Shown here one piece after another: positions 48,545 through 60,476 of a stretch of 64,000 bases of DNA. The DNA is from Limnoperna fortunei. Taxonomy: Eukaryota > Mollusca > Bivalvia > Mytilida > Modiolidae. A model generated the notes under the pieces. It ran no database searches. It was given only the letters and a program-made list of their open reading frames with translations, and was not told where the DNA came from. The translations under genes were made by a program, and so were the position numbers. Where the stretch lies: positions 21,347,083 to 21,411,082 of the forward strand of contig OX104123.1 of assembly GCA_944474755.1 (NCBI GenBank), written 5' to 3'. Position 1 is the stretch's first letter, and each line of letters starts with the position of its first letter.

Positions 48545-49213
48545 ATTAATGATAGTCACAGCTTGACTCAATCCCAGTGACAGCTTGACTCAATCACAGT
48601 GACACCTTGACTCAATCCCAGTGACAGTGACAGCTTGACTCAATCCCAGTGACAGCTTGATTCAATCCCAGTGACAGTGACAGCTTGACTCAATCCCAGT
48701 GACAGTGACAGCTTGTCTCGATCCCAGTGACAGCTTGACTCAATCCCAGTGAAAGCTTGACTCAATCCCAGTGACAGTGACAGCTTGACTCAATCCCAGT
48801 GACAGTGACAGCTTGACTCAATCCCAGTGACAGTGACAGCTTGTCTCGATCCCAGTGACAGCTTGACTCAATCCCAGTGACAGCTTGACTCAATCCCAGT
48901 GACAGCTTGACTCGATCCTAGTGACAACTTGACTCAATCCCAGTGACAGCTTGACTCAATCCGAGTGACAGCTTGACTCAATCCCAGTGACAGTGACAGC
49001 TTGACTCAATCCCAGTGACAGCTTGATTCAATCCCAGTGACAGTGACAGCTTGACTCAATCCCAGTGACAGTGACAGCTTGTCTCGATCCCAGTGACAGC
49101 TTGACTCAATCCCAGTGACAGCTTGACTCAATCCCAGTGACAGTGACAGCATGACTAAATCCCAGTGACAGTTTGACTCAATCCCAGTGACAGCTTGACT
49201 CAATCCCAGTGAC
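48545..49213. repeat. 22/28-bp minisatellite
   Basis: About 28 units of CAGCTTGACTCAATCCCAGT plus GA, with frequent 6-bp expansion by an extra CAGTGA giving 28 bp. TTGA-C-TCAA is a 4-1-4 dyad. A block that includes TTGTCTCGATCC recurs at about 48714, 48840 and 49079, showing local block duplication. Confidence 0.93.
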
Positions 49214-49775
49214 ATGAAACATAGTTTGTGACTTTCGTTATAAATAAGAACTACAAAATCAAACGCTTTATTATGTTTAATTGCAAATATTTTCCATTTA
49301 GGATAATTTAAATGTGGTCAAAGTATATATTGATTTCATACATCGGGTTTTTATAGATTGGGATCTGTGTCGTTGTTCTATCACATGGCTAACACATTGA
49401 TTTTTTTTGTGTTTTGCCCAACAGATGTGATAATTTTTGGCACATTCGGTGACATTGAATGACACAATATTCTCATTGTAGAGATCAAGGTTTATCAATT
49501 TGTCTAGAGATTTATTTATATATTGGTATATTACTTGAGGGGAAATTTGTTAAATAAAGAAAACTCTGGAAGACATCTTGAAGCAAAAGTCGACCAAGTT
49601 AATGAATGCAGCTGGATGTTAGCTTATTGCAAGGGGATGGCATTGCCTACATGTACCGGTGATTTAATCCTTGTATAGTAACACTGTACCATTTTCCTTT
49701 GGTCATTGTGGGAGTTTATTAGGCATATATATCTATATTCATGTATATATATACATCATTTTGCTTTAATATATA

Positions 49776-49870
49776 GCGAATTTGGCCGAGTGGTCTAGAG
49801 CGCCTGTAGTGCCGGCGAATGGGTACAACAATTTCACAATGGTGTGAGTTCAAATGCACATATATTTCGC
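49776..49870 (+). other. tRNA-like sequence (degenerate tRNA-Leu/Ser type or SINE head)
   Basis: GCGAATTTGGCCGAGTGGTC gives an A box (TGGCCGAGTGG) with D-arm. AGTTCAAATGC resembles a B box 3' of a long variable region, and the 3' end ATATTTCGC pairs with six of seven bases of the 5' GCGAATT. The T-stem pairs poorly, so I regard it as a decayed tRNA or tRNA-derived SINE head rather than a functional gene. Confidence 0.4.
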
Positions 49871-51333
49871 CTGACTAACATATGTTTTTTTCAACAAATG
49901 TCAAATATATAATATATAATATATACTGCACAGAACTGTTATGATCACCTAATTAAATACAGTTTTAATATATACAATTTTGATTTGTCTCAAAATAGAA
50001 CAACAATAGATTGCTTTGATAAGTTGTAAACACTCTTCTGCCATTAAAATTAGAAGTTGTACAATGAAAATTTTAATGCAAGAAAAAAATATGAAAAAGA
50101 GTAATTTAAGACGATTTTTGGGTTGAATATGCTTAAGAAATAATTCATGCATGTCATACTTTGTCGTTTTAACAAGCTGGGCATAATATTCGTTAATATT
50201 TTGCCTGGGCAATTGCTGAAAGTGGCGTTACATACCATTCAATCAAGCAAACAAAACTAATTATGACAAGTACGGTAATGTAGCTCCCGATCCCGAGTGT
50301 ACTATTATAGAGTTGTTACAGAAATAATTAATTGGAAGTATACAAATCTCATAATTCAGACTAAAAAAGACAGCATTATTAACAACAACAATAATTATGG
50401 ATAACACATATACCAACAGTAATTTTTAAGTAAGTTTTACATTTACACAAAACACGGCTTAAGCATATGCTAACTAAATTTATTGGAATTTTAGCATGGC
50501 TTTGTTGTCATAACTAAAGGAGGACGTCATATTAGTATGACTCGTAATCTATAACATGACGTCTTACACATGTAAAGATTGCAGGATTTAAAAAATAAAT
50601 GTTGACATATAAATATTTTTTTTGGAAATTCCATTTGTCTATGTAAAAGTTTTTATTCTTTTTGTTTTTTACTAACAATTACCGTGTATTCTATTCATAA
50701 CGCAGCGCGACGATAACAAAAAGCGGAAACAAGCAAATGATACTTTAATTATATTTATAATCAAATGAAATGACACATTTTGTAATTAACAAGAAAATCT
50801 CGTAACGAAAACACTTATTTAGTCCAGTGATTTTAAATTAAGGACGACTGTTTAATAAGAAATAAAATAATAGGTATTCCAAAAGGGACGGGCTTACTAC
50901 TACATCTTGAATGCCGCTAGTAACCCACGAAATCACTGATAGTTGACCAACTACAGGCAAATTGTTATGGGCCTTAAATGACTTTCTTCTTTTAAAAAGA
51001 AGATTTAGATTCTGTTTTTGTTAAAACAGGAAACAAGGGGTGACGAGAACAATGTAATGTCCACAACCTACAATAATTCGACAAAACATTGCTGTATTTA
51101 TTATTATTTATTAGATGACACAGTAATTGGGTAAAGATGTTACCGAATTGATTTTCATTTAATTATTGATATTTATCCCCATCGAAGACCATGTTTACAG
51201 CATTGCTTTGACGTCACATTATAACCTGTTTATTAAAATTAACCATGCAGAAAAATACCTGTGTTATTTAACGGATCACTTAAAGACGCCTTATTTCATT
51301 AAAGAAAAACAGATTTTAAGTGGATTGTCCAAA
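49871..51333. other. non-coding upstream region of the four-TM gene
   Basis: AT-rich, without a supported exon. At about 50212-50256 lies GCTGAAAGTGGCGTTACATA with an A/C-rich tail, the plus-oriented 3' tail of a SINE like the one at 45718. No TATA box in convincing position was found upstream of 51334. Confidence 0.45.
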
Positions 51334-51556
51334 ATGGAGAAGATATGTCCCGGTATTTTCGGAATATTAACACTATTGCTTCTACTATCAGGTGGATTTG
51401 CTCCTGGGTGGCTTGTTATAGATTATAGTAATATAAGTAGAGAAATTCCAGTTACATTTCATATAGGATTATTTTATTTTTATTATGTTGGAAACGGTAC
51501 TTCAAATGCCATGAGCTATAGCGCTGCTGGTGACTTGTCTGGATCTAGTTTCTTAA
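51334..51556 (+). CDS. four-transmembrane protein, exon 1
   Basis: I chose the ATG at 51334 (context AAAATGG) because the hydrophobic segment follows at once (MEKICPGIFGILTLLLLLSG). An in-frame ATG at 51166 would add 56 residues without a recognisable feature. The exon gives 74 codons plus one base and ends at donor GTAAGT. TM1 spans about residues 6-28. The following loop (29-79) carries two N-glycosylation sites, N33 (NIS) and N54 (NGT), which places it outside the cell or in the lumen. Small N-terminus, TM1 and a large first loop recall claudin/PMP22-like topology, but the W-GLW-C-C signature is absent. No gene name can be given. Confidence 0.75.
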
Positions 51557-51721
51557 GTAAGTAAACTTATTGCCTTATTATAATGACATAAAAACATTTC
51601 CTTTATTTATAAGAAAAAAAAATCCATCTACTATTACCCCCTTTAGTTAACTTTGGTCATTACTATACCTAACATTCCAAAGAAGTCACGTGATTATTTA
51701 TTAGTTTTCGCTAATACTATC

Positions 51722-51852
51722 AGATTATTATATGACATTTTTGATATTATTAGCCCAAGGTTTGATATTGTCCCAAGAACCGCAGGTTAGAGGGCCAATA
51801 TCAACCGTGGGCTAATAATGCGTATGATATAAAAAATGTCATGTAATAATCT
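51722..51852. repeat. foldback (MITE-like) in intron 1 of the four-TM gene
   Basis: The arm 51722-51769 (AGATTATTATATGACATTTT, then TATTAGCCCA, then TTTGATATT) pairs with 51797-51852 in inverted orientation, with a few mismatches and a short gap. The loop is about 27 nt. It has no coding capacity. Confidence 0.75.
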
Positions 51853-53007
51853 TTTTATCGTATGCTTCAGCAGGGGAAAATGAAATAGACTTGAATATTT
51901 ATATCAAAATATTATCGTATTAGTTTCAAGTCATTTAGATAATAATTTCATATCACTCATGGTTTCTTTCTTTTTGTTTGTAAGTTTCCATTGTCTCAAA
52001 ATATTCCAAAGTATTAATTGTCCATCTCCGATGCATCTTATCATGCATGTCGAATGCTTAATATCGTTAGACGTCATATAATTTGTAAACAATTCCGGTA
52101 AATTCCGATCATTTACGGAAAGGCATGTGATAACACTTACGGAAAAGCGTGTAATAACTTTCGGAAGCAGTTAATAACATTTTTATATCAGCCCGCTTTT
52201 GTCAATCTGGTAAAATATCAAATTTTTGCCCGTTTATTCCTTTTATCATACAGTAAAAAATATAAGTTATTTACAATAAGTATATGATAAAGGTGGATAT
52301 TCATATATACTCGGCATATACTGTGACTAGGGTAAGATGTGGAGCATTAGTGGGAATGGCTTTGATGATTCCAAATAAAATAGTAAATACCTTTCACACC
52401 CCCACTTCTCCCCCACCCACTCAAAAACATTTAGTACGCGACACAAACATATCTAGACCTTATTTTTAAAGAGATGGGATGGAGATTGTACGATGATCAT
52501 TGTTTAAATATACATCTGGAAAACCCGTATGTCACATTCTACGCAACCTGTTAATAATATTTATACAAAGGGTATACGCTTGAGCAGATGGCATTTTAAA
52601 ATTGTGACCAAATAGGTCAACTGAAACTAAACGCGTTTTATTTAAAGAATTTGGGTATAATTAAAAGTTTATGATCAATAAAATAGTAACTCAAATGCAA
52701 AAATGTTATTATAACTGTTACAAACTATTTGTAAATCCACTTCTAAATTATTTCTTTCTTTACTATTTAGTAATCAACTAGTTTCTTATAGAAGTGAAAC
52801 ATTTTTATGGTCCGACAAAAAAACAAGCTGCAAATTTACTGCTTCAAAATCATTGCTCAATCTCATGAACATTAAAAAAGTTTACAACAAGAAATCAACC
52901 CTTCATAAGAACATAAAATTTCTTACTTGCAACCATGCGTTCAACATTTTAACATTCATTTTAGGCATATTTCAGACATATGTTGTGCAGAACTGATATG
53001 TTTTCTT

Positions 53008-53092
53008 CTTTGTTCACGCCAATGGCAGCTCCCACTATATCATAGTGTCCAGTCGGCGAAGGAAGCTGGAGTAACCGGTTAAAACTCAGCCA
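53008..53092 (-). mobile_element. degenerate SINE fragment
   Basis: On the minus strand, GGTTACTCCAGCTTCCTTCG, then GACTGGACACTATGATATAG and TGCCATTGGCGTGAAC follow the order of the body and tail of the SINE at 45718-45984, with decay. The tRNA-like head is missing. A separate plus-strand SINE tail (AATATAGCTAAAAGTGGCGT plus an A/C-rich tail) lies at 53350-53396. Both are in intron 1 of the four-TM gene. Confidence 0.55.
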
Positions 53093-53465
53093 CAGTTTTG
53101 AAGATACACGAACAATCTCTAAATTGCCATACACATTGTCCAAAATGTCAAGCATAAAAATGAAATAAATCATTTTCATTCTGTGGATAGTTCTAATACA
53201 CTTGCGTCTGGCACAATGATTACAAAAATCTTTTTGATGACAAATTATTGATATACAACGTATAAACCGTTTATTATTGGTTTGAATGTGCTTTGCATTG
53301 AGTTTATCGCCGACTTCAGCAGGTTTTCAATTAGACAAAATTAAAAATTGTAGCAACAATATAGCTAAAAGTGGCGTTAAGCTCCAAACAAACAAACATT
53401 TTTATTTTACACTTATAAATAGTATACAGTAATCTAAGACTGCCTTGTACATTGCTGTTTTGTAG

Positions 53466-53606
53466 CACTGGGTATGTTAGAGTACCAGATCGAAGTGTGT
53501 ATTGGAATTGTAACGGCTTTTATCGGCCTCGTCTTGACGTGGGTGTACTCAAGGGAAAAAGCCCCGTCGATGCTTGTAGCACCAATAATAATGTATCTGA
53601 TTGCTA
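53466..53606 (+). CDS. four-transmembrane protein, exon 2
   Basis: A 141-bp exon between acceptor GCTGTTTTGTAG and donor GTAAGT. It enters with two bases that complete a Thr codon and leaves with one base. It encodes residues 76-121: LGMLEYQIEVCIGIVTAFIG, then LVLTWVYSREKAPSMLVAPI and IMYLIA. TM2 is about residues 80-101, and a short charged turn (YSREKAPS) leads into TM3. Phases fit exon 1 (ends in phase 1) and exon 3 exactly, which supports the model more than the hydrophobicity does. Confidence 0.78.
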
Positions 53607-54696
53607 GTAAGTTGTAATGTAATAAACTGAGTAAACTTATTATTATTGAATGTAAAAAAATAAACAATACAAACTATCTAATTTAATCTTGTACTGATGC
53701 AACAATTTCAGCTAAATCTCACGGTTTACTAGAAAGTTAACATTCAACCATAACAACAGATGACCAATGATTAGGGGTACACAAGATACTTAACATCAAA
53801 CTAGTATGATGACTAACAATTAGCTACAGGTAAATAAACAGACATAGTGACAGGTGGAACTGTAAATACAAACAGGTGTAAAAGGAGGTAGAAGATCAAA
53901 AGGTGAACCACAGACTAATAGGTTCTTACATACGTTCTGGGGAAAAACCGGATGATCTTTCAAAAATGGAAGATAACAAGGGCTTCCCAAAACGCATAAA
54001 ATTACCTATTTCTTCTGTAAACCAACAACTTTTACATCGCGATAGACTCTCAAATGTTTAAGATTCTATTGTCTCCAACAACAAATGAGAACTCCGAAAC
54101 CAAAAAGTTATATATAACCAAAAACTTTGTTACTATAACAACGCTCTTATTTTTGATCTGTTTTGATTAGATGATGTAACGAGTGCAGATAAGTGTGCGT
54201 GAGCTCATCTGTTCTGGGTCATCTGTACCAGAAATCGGCTATTTACGGACGAAAAATAAATCTAAAAACACCTATAGTGTTCCCGTTTACTGAAACTGTA
54301 ATAAATCAAAGTGAAATCTCAACGAATACAGTTACTGGGAAATATACTAAAACTTAACTGAACGCCACAGTATAGCTGAAAATTAATTTAAAACCTTATA
54401 CAAACGAAACCACTTGCCATGTCCCAGGAAAGGCTTATATTAACGATTTAAAATGAGTCCTTACATTTTTTAAAATAGTGTTTAAGAAAAGAAGCAATCA
54501 TTTGATATTTCATACACTTAACATTTTCTATGGCTGCACAAGTGAGCTGGGGTTTCTTGATCGGAAGAATCCTTCGTATATGCGATATATGAAGACGAGT
54601 CCAAATAAAGAGGGGAATAAACACCTCATTTCAACAAACAACAAACATCAAAATCTATTGTAAACCTGCTCTAACTAATATATTTTTTTATTTCAG

Positions 54697-55028
54697 GTGC
54701 TGCCACATGGGTGGCAGTTGGGCGTTTTCTCAGTGCAGTCATAATCTTTGCAGTAAGTACTAATCTGTGTGGTGTTCCGTACTCCATCATACTCAGTGGA
54801 CTGGGCGGATTGTTTTGTTTTGTTCTGTTCATTATACTTATCGTGATGAAGATTCAGCACAACAGATCACCACCACAACAAGGCGTGGTCCTCTCCGACA
54901 TTCCTATAACAACAGTTGGATATCCACAGAACCAAGCTTATGGACAACAGAGTGGATACAACGTATACAGCGTGCCACATCAAGGAAATGAATATAAAAT
55001 GTACAGCGGGTCACCACCCAAAGTATAG
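54697..55028 (+). CDS. four-transmembrane protein, exon 3 (C-terminus)
   Basis: The acceptor ATTTTTTTATTTCAG precedes 54697; the first two bases complete a Ser codon and the frame runs to TAG at 55026-55028. It encodes the end of TM3 (AATWVAVGRF), LSAVIIFAVSTNLCGVPYSI, TM4 (about residues 148-172, GLGGLFCFVLFIILIVMK) and a cytoplasmic tail of about 60 residues rich in Tyr, Gln, Pro and Gly (YPQNQAYGQQSGYNVYSV). The full protein is 231 residues. Such tails in tetraspan membrane proteins often carry sorting or phosphorylation sites, but this is only an analogy. An AATAAA occurs at about 55462 as a possible polyadenylation signal. Confidence 0.8.
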
Positions 55029-56152
55029 CAGACAACAAAAACACAATACAGAAAAATCAGTCTCAATACAGTACAAACAGTCCCAATACTTAAAAACCTT
55101 CCGCCGGTAATTTATATATATTCATTTATATAATATTCAATATAAAAACCAACACATTTGTTTGCATTACGTAAATTTATGATCTGAACTTCACCAGATG
55201 GATTGAAGTTGGAAACCTGATGTTTAACCTTCCAGCTAACATACGGTCAAAGTGTACGTACTATGGCACTTTAAAAAAAAAAATTATACATTTTAAGGTC
55301 AACATATATATATATATGTTAACAGCAGAATTTTCAAGGAAAAATGACATTTTCATACTGAGAGTTTTTCGTATTGAACTGTTGTTATGTGGAAGAGAAG
55401 CCTCATTGGATAGCTATATTGGTCAAAGACAAAAGGGTACTAAAATTTACTCAATTGGTTAATAAAAGTGTCATGGGCGTTTTCTTATTGAACATGTATT
55501 ATGTCCTCGGGAAGTGGTATTGGGCCTCGGATAATATCACCGTCCTCGACCCAATACAGCATCCCCTGAGCATAATACAGGTCAAATATTAATAAAAAAT
55601 TTAATAACATTATAATAGATCATAATTCGTGGATGTAAAAGAAAACCACCTAGTTCCGTGAACTTTGAACTTTTTTACCTTTTATGAGACACTTGTCTCT
55701 GTCTGTCTGTCTGTCGGTATCTTCGATTCTTAGTATGCAACCCCTAAATTTCCAAGAAATGTAGTTCTTTTAAGTTTTCCCTACAATATTTTGACCACAG
55801 GCTTTACGTTTTTAGACGTGATGTTTGGTTGTTCACAGATTTAGCGTCGATTTCGTTAATTGAACTCCATTTTCACCAAATGTATCTCAATTAGGTAATA
55901 ATTTACACACATTTATTTTATCTTTTATTTTAGTTTTTAGATATTTTTTTAATTTGAAACATGATTTCCTGTAATTATGGAATTATTAAAAATACAGTTT
56001 AATTGAAGTAAATGCTATGAAAGATAACTTAAGTAAATTTAATTCAGCATTAAATTCCTTTATCGAAGGCAGACTGACTATAGTAGTTGGCTGTTGTTGC
56101 GTTTCGCTCTCGCATTAATTAAACAAATGATGGGTGATTGGTTAAACCTGTT
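55029..56152. other. 3' flank of the four-TM gene, non-coding
   Basis: Contains the presumed 3' untranslated sequence, a short CTGT microsatellite at about 55694-55712 and AT-rich unique DNA. The peptide frames at 55220 and 55374 have no recognisable domain. Confidence 0.5.
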
Positions 56153-56630
56153 CTAAAGGTGTAGGACCACCAAATACCAGGAACCAGTCCTGAGGTTGTA
56201 CGTAAGAGTAGTGCTATTTAAAAATAGCTGCTCACTGTTATAATTATTACTTTTGAACCATAATAGATATTGGAACAAACTTGGTATTTTTGGAAAGCTG
56301 AATAATTCAGGAAACTAGAGGATAAAGTTGAACTGATGTGTACCAAAGATAAAAATTATGTGAGCCATTGGATGACATGCACTATTTTGGGACTGAACTT
56401 GAAAGTGAAAGTGGATTTTTTGCAGTGATTTGACTTCCGGTTGATCGTAGATTCTTATATGCAATGAAAGTGGTGCTGAAATTTTGAGAGAATACTTAGG
56501 GGTTACATGTTGTCATGTGACACGAATATTTCTTTATTTGAAACAAAGGTAAAATGTTCAGAAAAATTCAAAATCAACTAATTTTATATAGCCAAAGAGG
56601 CGATAAACAATGGTGGTCCTACCCCTAAAG
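56153..56630. mobile_element. 478-bp TIR element without coding capacity
   Basis: CTAAAGGTGTAGGACCACCA at 56153-56172 and the inverted TGGTGGTCCTACCCCTAAAG at 56611-56630 match at 17 of 20 positions. The interior is AT-rich and non-coding, as in a MITE. No clear target duplication is visible, so the family is open. Confidence 0.6.
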
Positions 56631-57812
56631 TAGAAAAGCCAAATCGAGGTTAGGTCTTTTTGAAAATCATCTGCAAGGAAGTGACAGGAAAAATGTCGGT
56701 TTGGCAATCTGAAATTTTTTAATCCTTATTAATCTTCCATTCAACAACACGTTTTTTGAAAGAAAATTTTTTTACTGATCTTCCAACCCTTGAAATCTGG
56801 AATAATGTTATTTTGTTTCAGGATGGTTGAAAAATTTCTTTAATTTTATCACGAGCATGTGGGATGTGGAGCATCCACGGGAAGCATCATGGAGCTCCCG
56901 ACATTTTATCTCGTAAAACATGATTTATTGATCTGTATTCACATGAATGATTTATTGAATGGGTCGTAATTTTGGAGTATGCAAATTCTATCACTTTAGG
57001 GCGTAATAATTTTAATCAGCGATAAGATGGACAGTCGTAAATACATCTCACTGGACATGAACAAAGCAAACATCCAAATTGGACATTTGTTTAGGTTTGA
57101 CTTTATCGCAATGCGTGGTTTTGTATTTGTTTTTTGTTTTTGTTTTTTTTTTATATTTTATATAACAAACGGGGGCGTTACTAACACTGATTTCTATTTA
57201 CACATCGTTAAACATTGTATGTATTTAAAAATAATAATCATGAAATATTACGTCCTCATTGCAGCCTCTCTACTCGAACTCGAGTGTGCCAGGCACTAGT
57301 TTAGATGTTAAATTAAATACACAAATCGTTTCAGTCATGGACACCCCTGTACAAAAAAAATTATAATAATTTAAAATGCAAACCAACTGTTCTTGCAACT
57401 TAATTACACAACTTGTAGCAGTTGTAGACGCAACTTCTGCTAATAAATATAATGTAAAATGTAAATCAACTGCTATTTTGACAATAAGTTTTTAATTTTT
57501 TAACGAAACAGTAGAAGTTTGACTTATTAATACAGTAAACGCAAAATAAATATATATTTTACTCCTGCAATTTAAAGAAAATAGAAAATAATGGTGGCGA
57601 CACAAATTCCTAAGGTTTCCCTCAAATAAAAATACGTGTTTGTTACTGGCTCATTAACTACTGCTGTTAAAATGTACTAGTTACACAATCTGACAATTCA
57701 CAAATCTTCTTGGTTTCATATCCATCAGATGTTATTTCTATGCATATCTTGCCCAACATAAAGCAAAAGATTTTAACTGGGGAATATGTTGACCTTGCAG
57801 TACTTTTGAACA
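56631..57812. other. non-coding AT-rich spacer
   Basis: No supported gene. The frame at 57027-57299 is a low-complexity Phe-rich peptide from a T-rich tract. Confidence 0.5.
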
Positions 57813-58043
57813 ATGAGCCTATACTACAACCCCAAAGTAAAAAAAAATGTCCTGATCAATTGTAAACTAGGACAGCAATCGAAACAAGATAATAAGATTC
57901 TGATTATTGATTCGTGGACAGATGCATATATAGTTTACATACTGCTCTCTACATACAAATCTGTACCCACACATTTTAAAATAGATGAATATTATTCGTT
58001 CAGCCTCAAAGCTTTGTCCAACATTGGGCTGGAAATCATATAG
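57813..58043 (+). pseudogene. possible gag-like retroelement fragment
   Basis: The frame contains KILIIDSWTDAYIVYILLST followed by YKSVPTHFKIDEYYSFSLKA. The I.S/T-(I/L)-D-x-W-T-x-A-(F/Y)-x-(V/I)-Y pattern with a later Y-x-x-x-(I/L) helix recalls a gag-like segment found in invertebrate retroelements. It is short, lacks flanking domains and is called from a weak pattern only. Confidence 0.3.
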
Positions 58044-58147
58044 GATGATCAATTACGACAAAGCAAGTCGATAGATCAACAAGCCCCAGGGATAAAATAG
58101 ACCATGAGCTTTGGCTCCTGTACATTTCAAATGGTCAGACGATAAGT

Positions 58148-58565
58148 ACTACTCAATGAAAGATTTTTCCAGAACAAACGATTGATTAACTTCTTTTATC
58201 CCACATTTCCATAAATATTCAACATTACAATTAAAAAGAATTAACTGCAACAAGACCGTTAAATAAAATTAATGTTTCTTAGTTATTAGTGCATAAGGTG
58301 ATTGAATAATATAGAGTAGAACTAGAAGTAGAAAATGGATACATTTGTCAAACATATTATGTATTTAATAAAAGATGTACTCTTAAAATATTTATACAGA
58401 TCAAAATTAAAGTTTTTGATAGTGAATGTCAAAATCTTGATTTTTTAAATCCTTACAGCACTCATTTCTACACCAGCAGCATTGTATTTGCAATCTCCGG
58501 CCCTCTGTTCTTATCCGCTCCGGAAATTTTCATATTTTACATTTGCTTTGAACTGGTATCTGCTC
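58148..58565. repeat. 884-bp-period duplication, copy A
   Basis: About 420 bp that recur at 59032-59449 with roughly 85 percent identity. The end of copy A looks like an exon: a CCTTACAG acceptor (58451-58458), then an open frame from 58460 encoding FAISGPLFLSAPEIFIFYIC and FELVSALIGRT before a stop near 58610. The segment is hydrophobic (TM-like). I find no partner exons, so I list it as a duplicated segment rather than a gene. Confidence 0.65.
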
Positions 58566-59031
58566 TTATAGGGAGAACAGTAGTAAATCTAGCTTCCAGG
58601 GAAAGGGTTTAATTGTGATGCCAAAACTGTGAGAGAAATTCATCCGAAGTTCAACCCGAACATTACGGTTTAAAATTTACTTTATTTTTGGCCTAATTAT
58701 AAATATTTTTATGGCAATTTAATTTTATGCTAAACTTTTTGGTCACAGGGCAACTGGGCCTGTACCTACAGTATCTTGCAGGACAACAATAAAATTAACA
58801 AGCCCGAATATTTCATGTAAATTTTTAAGTGTCAGTTCTAAGAAATATTCAATAAAGTTGCAGTAAAAATCACTTAAATAATTTTCAGTCATTTATTCTC
58901 TCGAAAATGACATTGGTATTGTCTCTCAGGGAATAGAACCAGGAGAACTTGCTTTTATCATTAAGTGTTGGTATGTGCAATTTTATATTTATATGGGTTT
59001 ATCTTGAGCAGTTTAACTTAAATTATTGATA

Positions 59032-59449
59032 AATACTACTCAATGAAAGACCCGACCACAGTTTTACTTCTTTTATCTCACATTTCCATAAATATTCAAC
59101 ATTACAATGAGAAAGAATCGACTGCCACAAGACCATTAAATTAAATAAATATTTCTTTGTTATTAGTACATAAGTTAATTGAGTAATATAAAGTGAAACT
59201 AAGAAGTAGAAAATGGAAACATTGTCAAACATATAATATTATGTATTTAATGTAAAATGCACTACTTAAAAAATGTATAGAGATCAAAATTAAAGTTTTT
59301 GATAGTTATTACCGAAATCTTGACTGTTTAAATCTTTACAACACTCATTTCAATACCAGCGGCATCGTTATTTGCAATCTCCGGTCCTATGTTCGTATCC
59401 GCCCTGGAAATTCCCATATTTTACTTTTGCTTTGAACTGGTATCTGCTC
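59032..59449. repeat. 884-bp-period duplication, copy B
   Basis: The direct repeat of copy A. Here the acceptor has decayed (CTTTACAA instead of CCTTACAG). One extra T (GGCATCGTTATTTGC against AGCATTGTATTTGC) shifts the frame that is open in copy A. If copy A was ever an exon, copy B is its broken duplicate. Confidence 0.65.
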
Positions 59450-60476
59450 GATTATTTTCCCGCAACACTTTATGTTAAAGGTACAAGTTTTACGGGAACC
59501 AGCTTTACTAAGACTGGTTACAAAATTTATAGAACTAATGGGACCAGTTTCATTTTACGAAATCTTTTATGGTTTTGTTTTTGCAAGAAATTACGATATG
59601 GCAAGTTAAAATAAATAAATTATACCCATCTCTGGCGGTTTTATTTTATTATCAAAATGAATAAACAGCTTATTTCTTGGCAATCGGTTGCTGAAATTAA
59701 CCTAATTTACCTAATGGAATGTAAAAATGCCAAAAGTGAAAGTAGTTACTTGCGTGCATTAATGGGTAATAAAGCCGTGTTAATTATGTATAAACTGGAT
59801 TTTACTGTGCATAAATATTTCAGGTATGTCGTGTAAACGAATGTTAACACATTACCCACGCCTCCGAGGAATGCGTCATCGCATTTACACTCGTGAGCTG
59901 AATCAACCAACGTAGATCAACACTCTACCCACTGTATTTTTTACAGTATCCACTGAGCATATTTCCCATGTACCTCCTATCGTATCTAATAAATTAACCG
60001 ACTACGTTCGGTAGTCAAAAACATCGCCAAAATCCAACATACGACAACAGCACTGCTCATAGACATACATCTACCCCATACTCAGATTCATACCAGCTCT
60101 AAAAGCCATTCATGGGTAACACATTGACAATAAACCACAAAACAATCTTACTACTGACGTCTGCAAGTTAAAAATGCCACGGCCTAAAGAAGAATTTTTT
60201 AGTTCCCTAACAAATTTAGCATCTGCAGCGGCCCCAAGGAGCCTACTCTTAACGAACTCTGCAGGAAGGACCTTAACGTACAATAAAAGCATAACATAAG
60301 TAGTCAGCAACAGATGATTGTAAAACAATAATTATATACAGCTATATGCACATATAATTGATCATTACTGAACAAAGTCAAGCAGCCACTTGGGTTGCTT
60401 GGTTATTCGACGAGGATGCAACCCGCCCTCGGGTTAGTCACCTAAATCCGAGAGAGAAACACTGTCCTCCACTTTA

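Noticed and set aside
49776..49870. functional tRNA-Leu or tRNA-Ser gene
   Set aside because: A and B boxes are recognisable, but the T-stem does not pair and the B box is off consensus; more likely a decayed tRNA or SINE head.
51166..51333. N-terminal extension of the four-TM protein from the ATG at 51166
   Set aside because: The extra 56 residues precede a natural N-terminal TM segment and show no feature; the ATG at 51334 has a better context.
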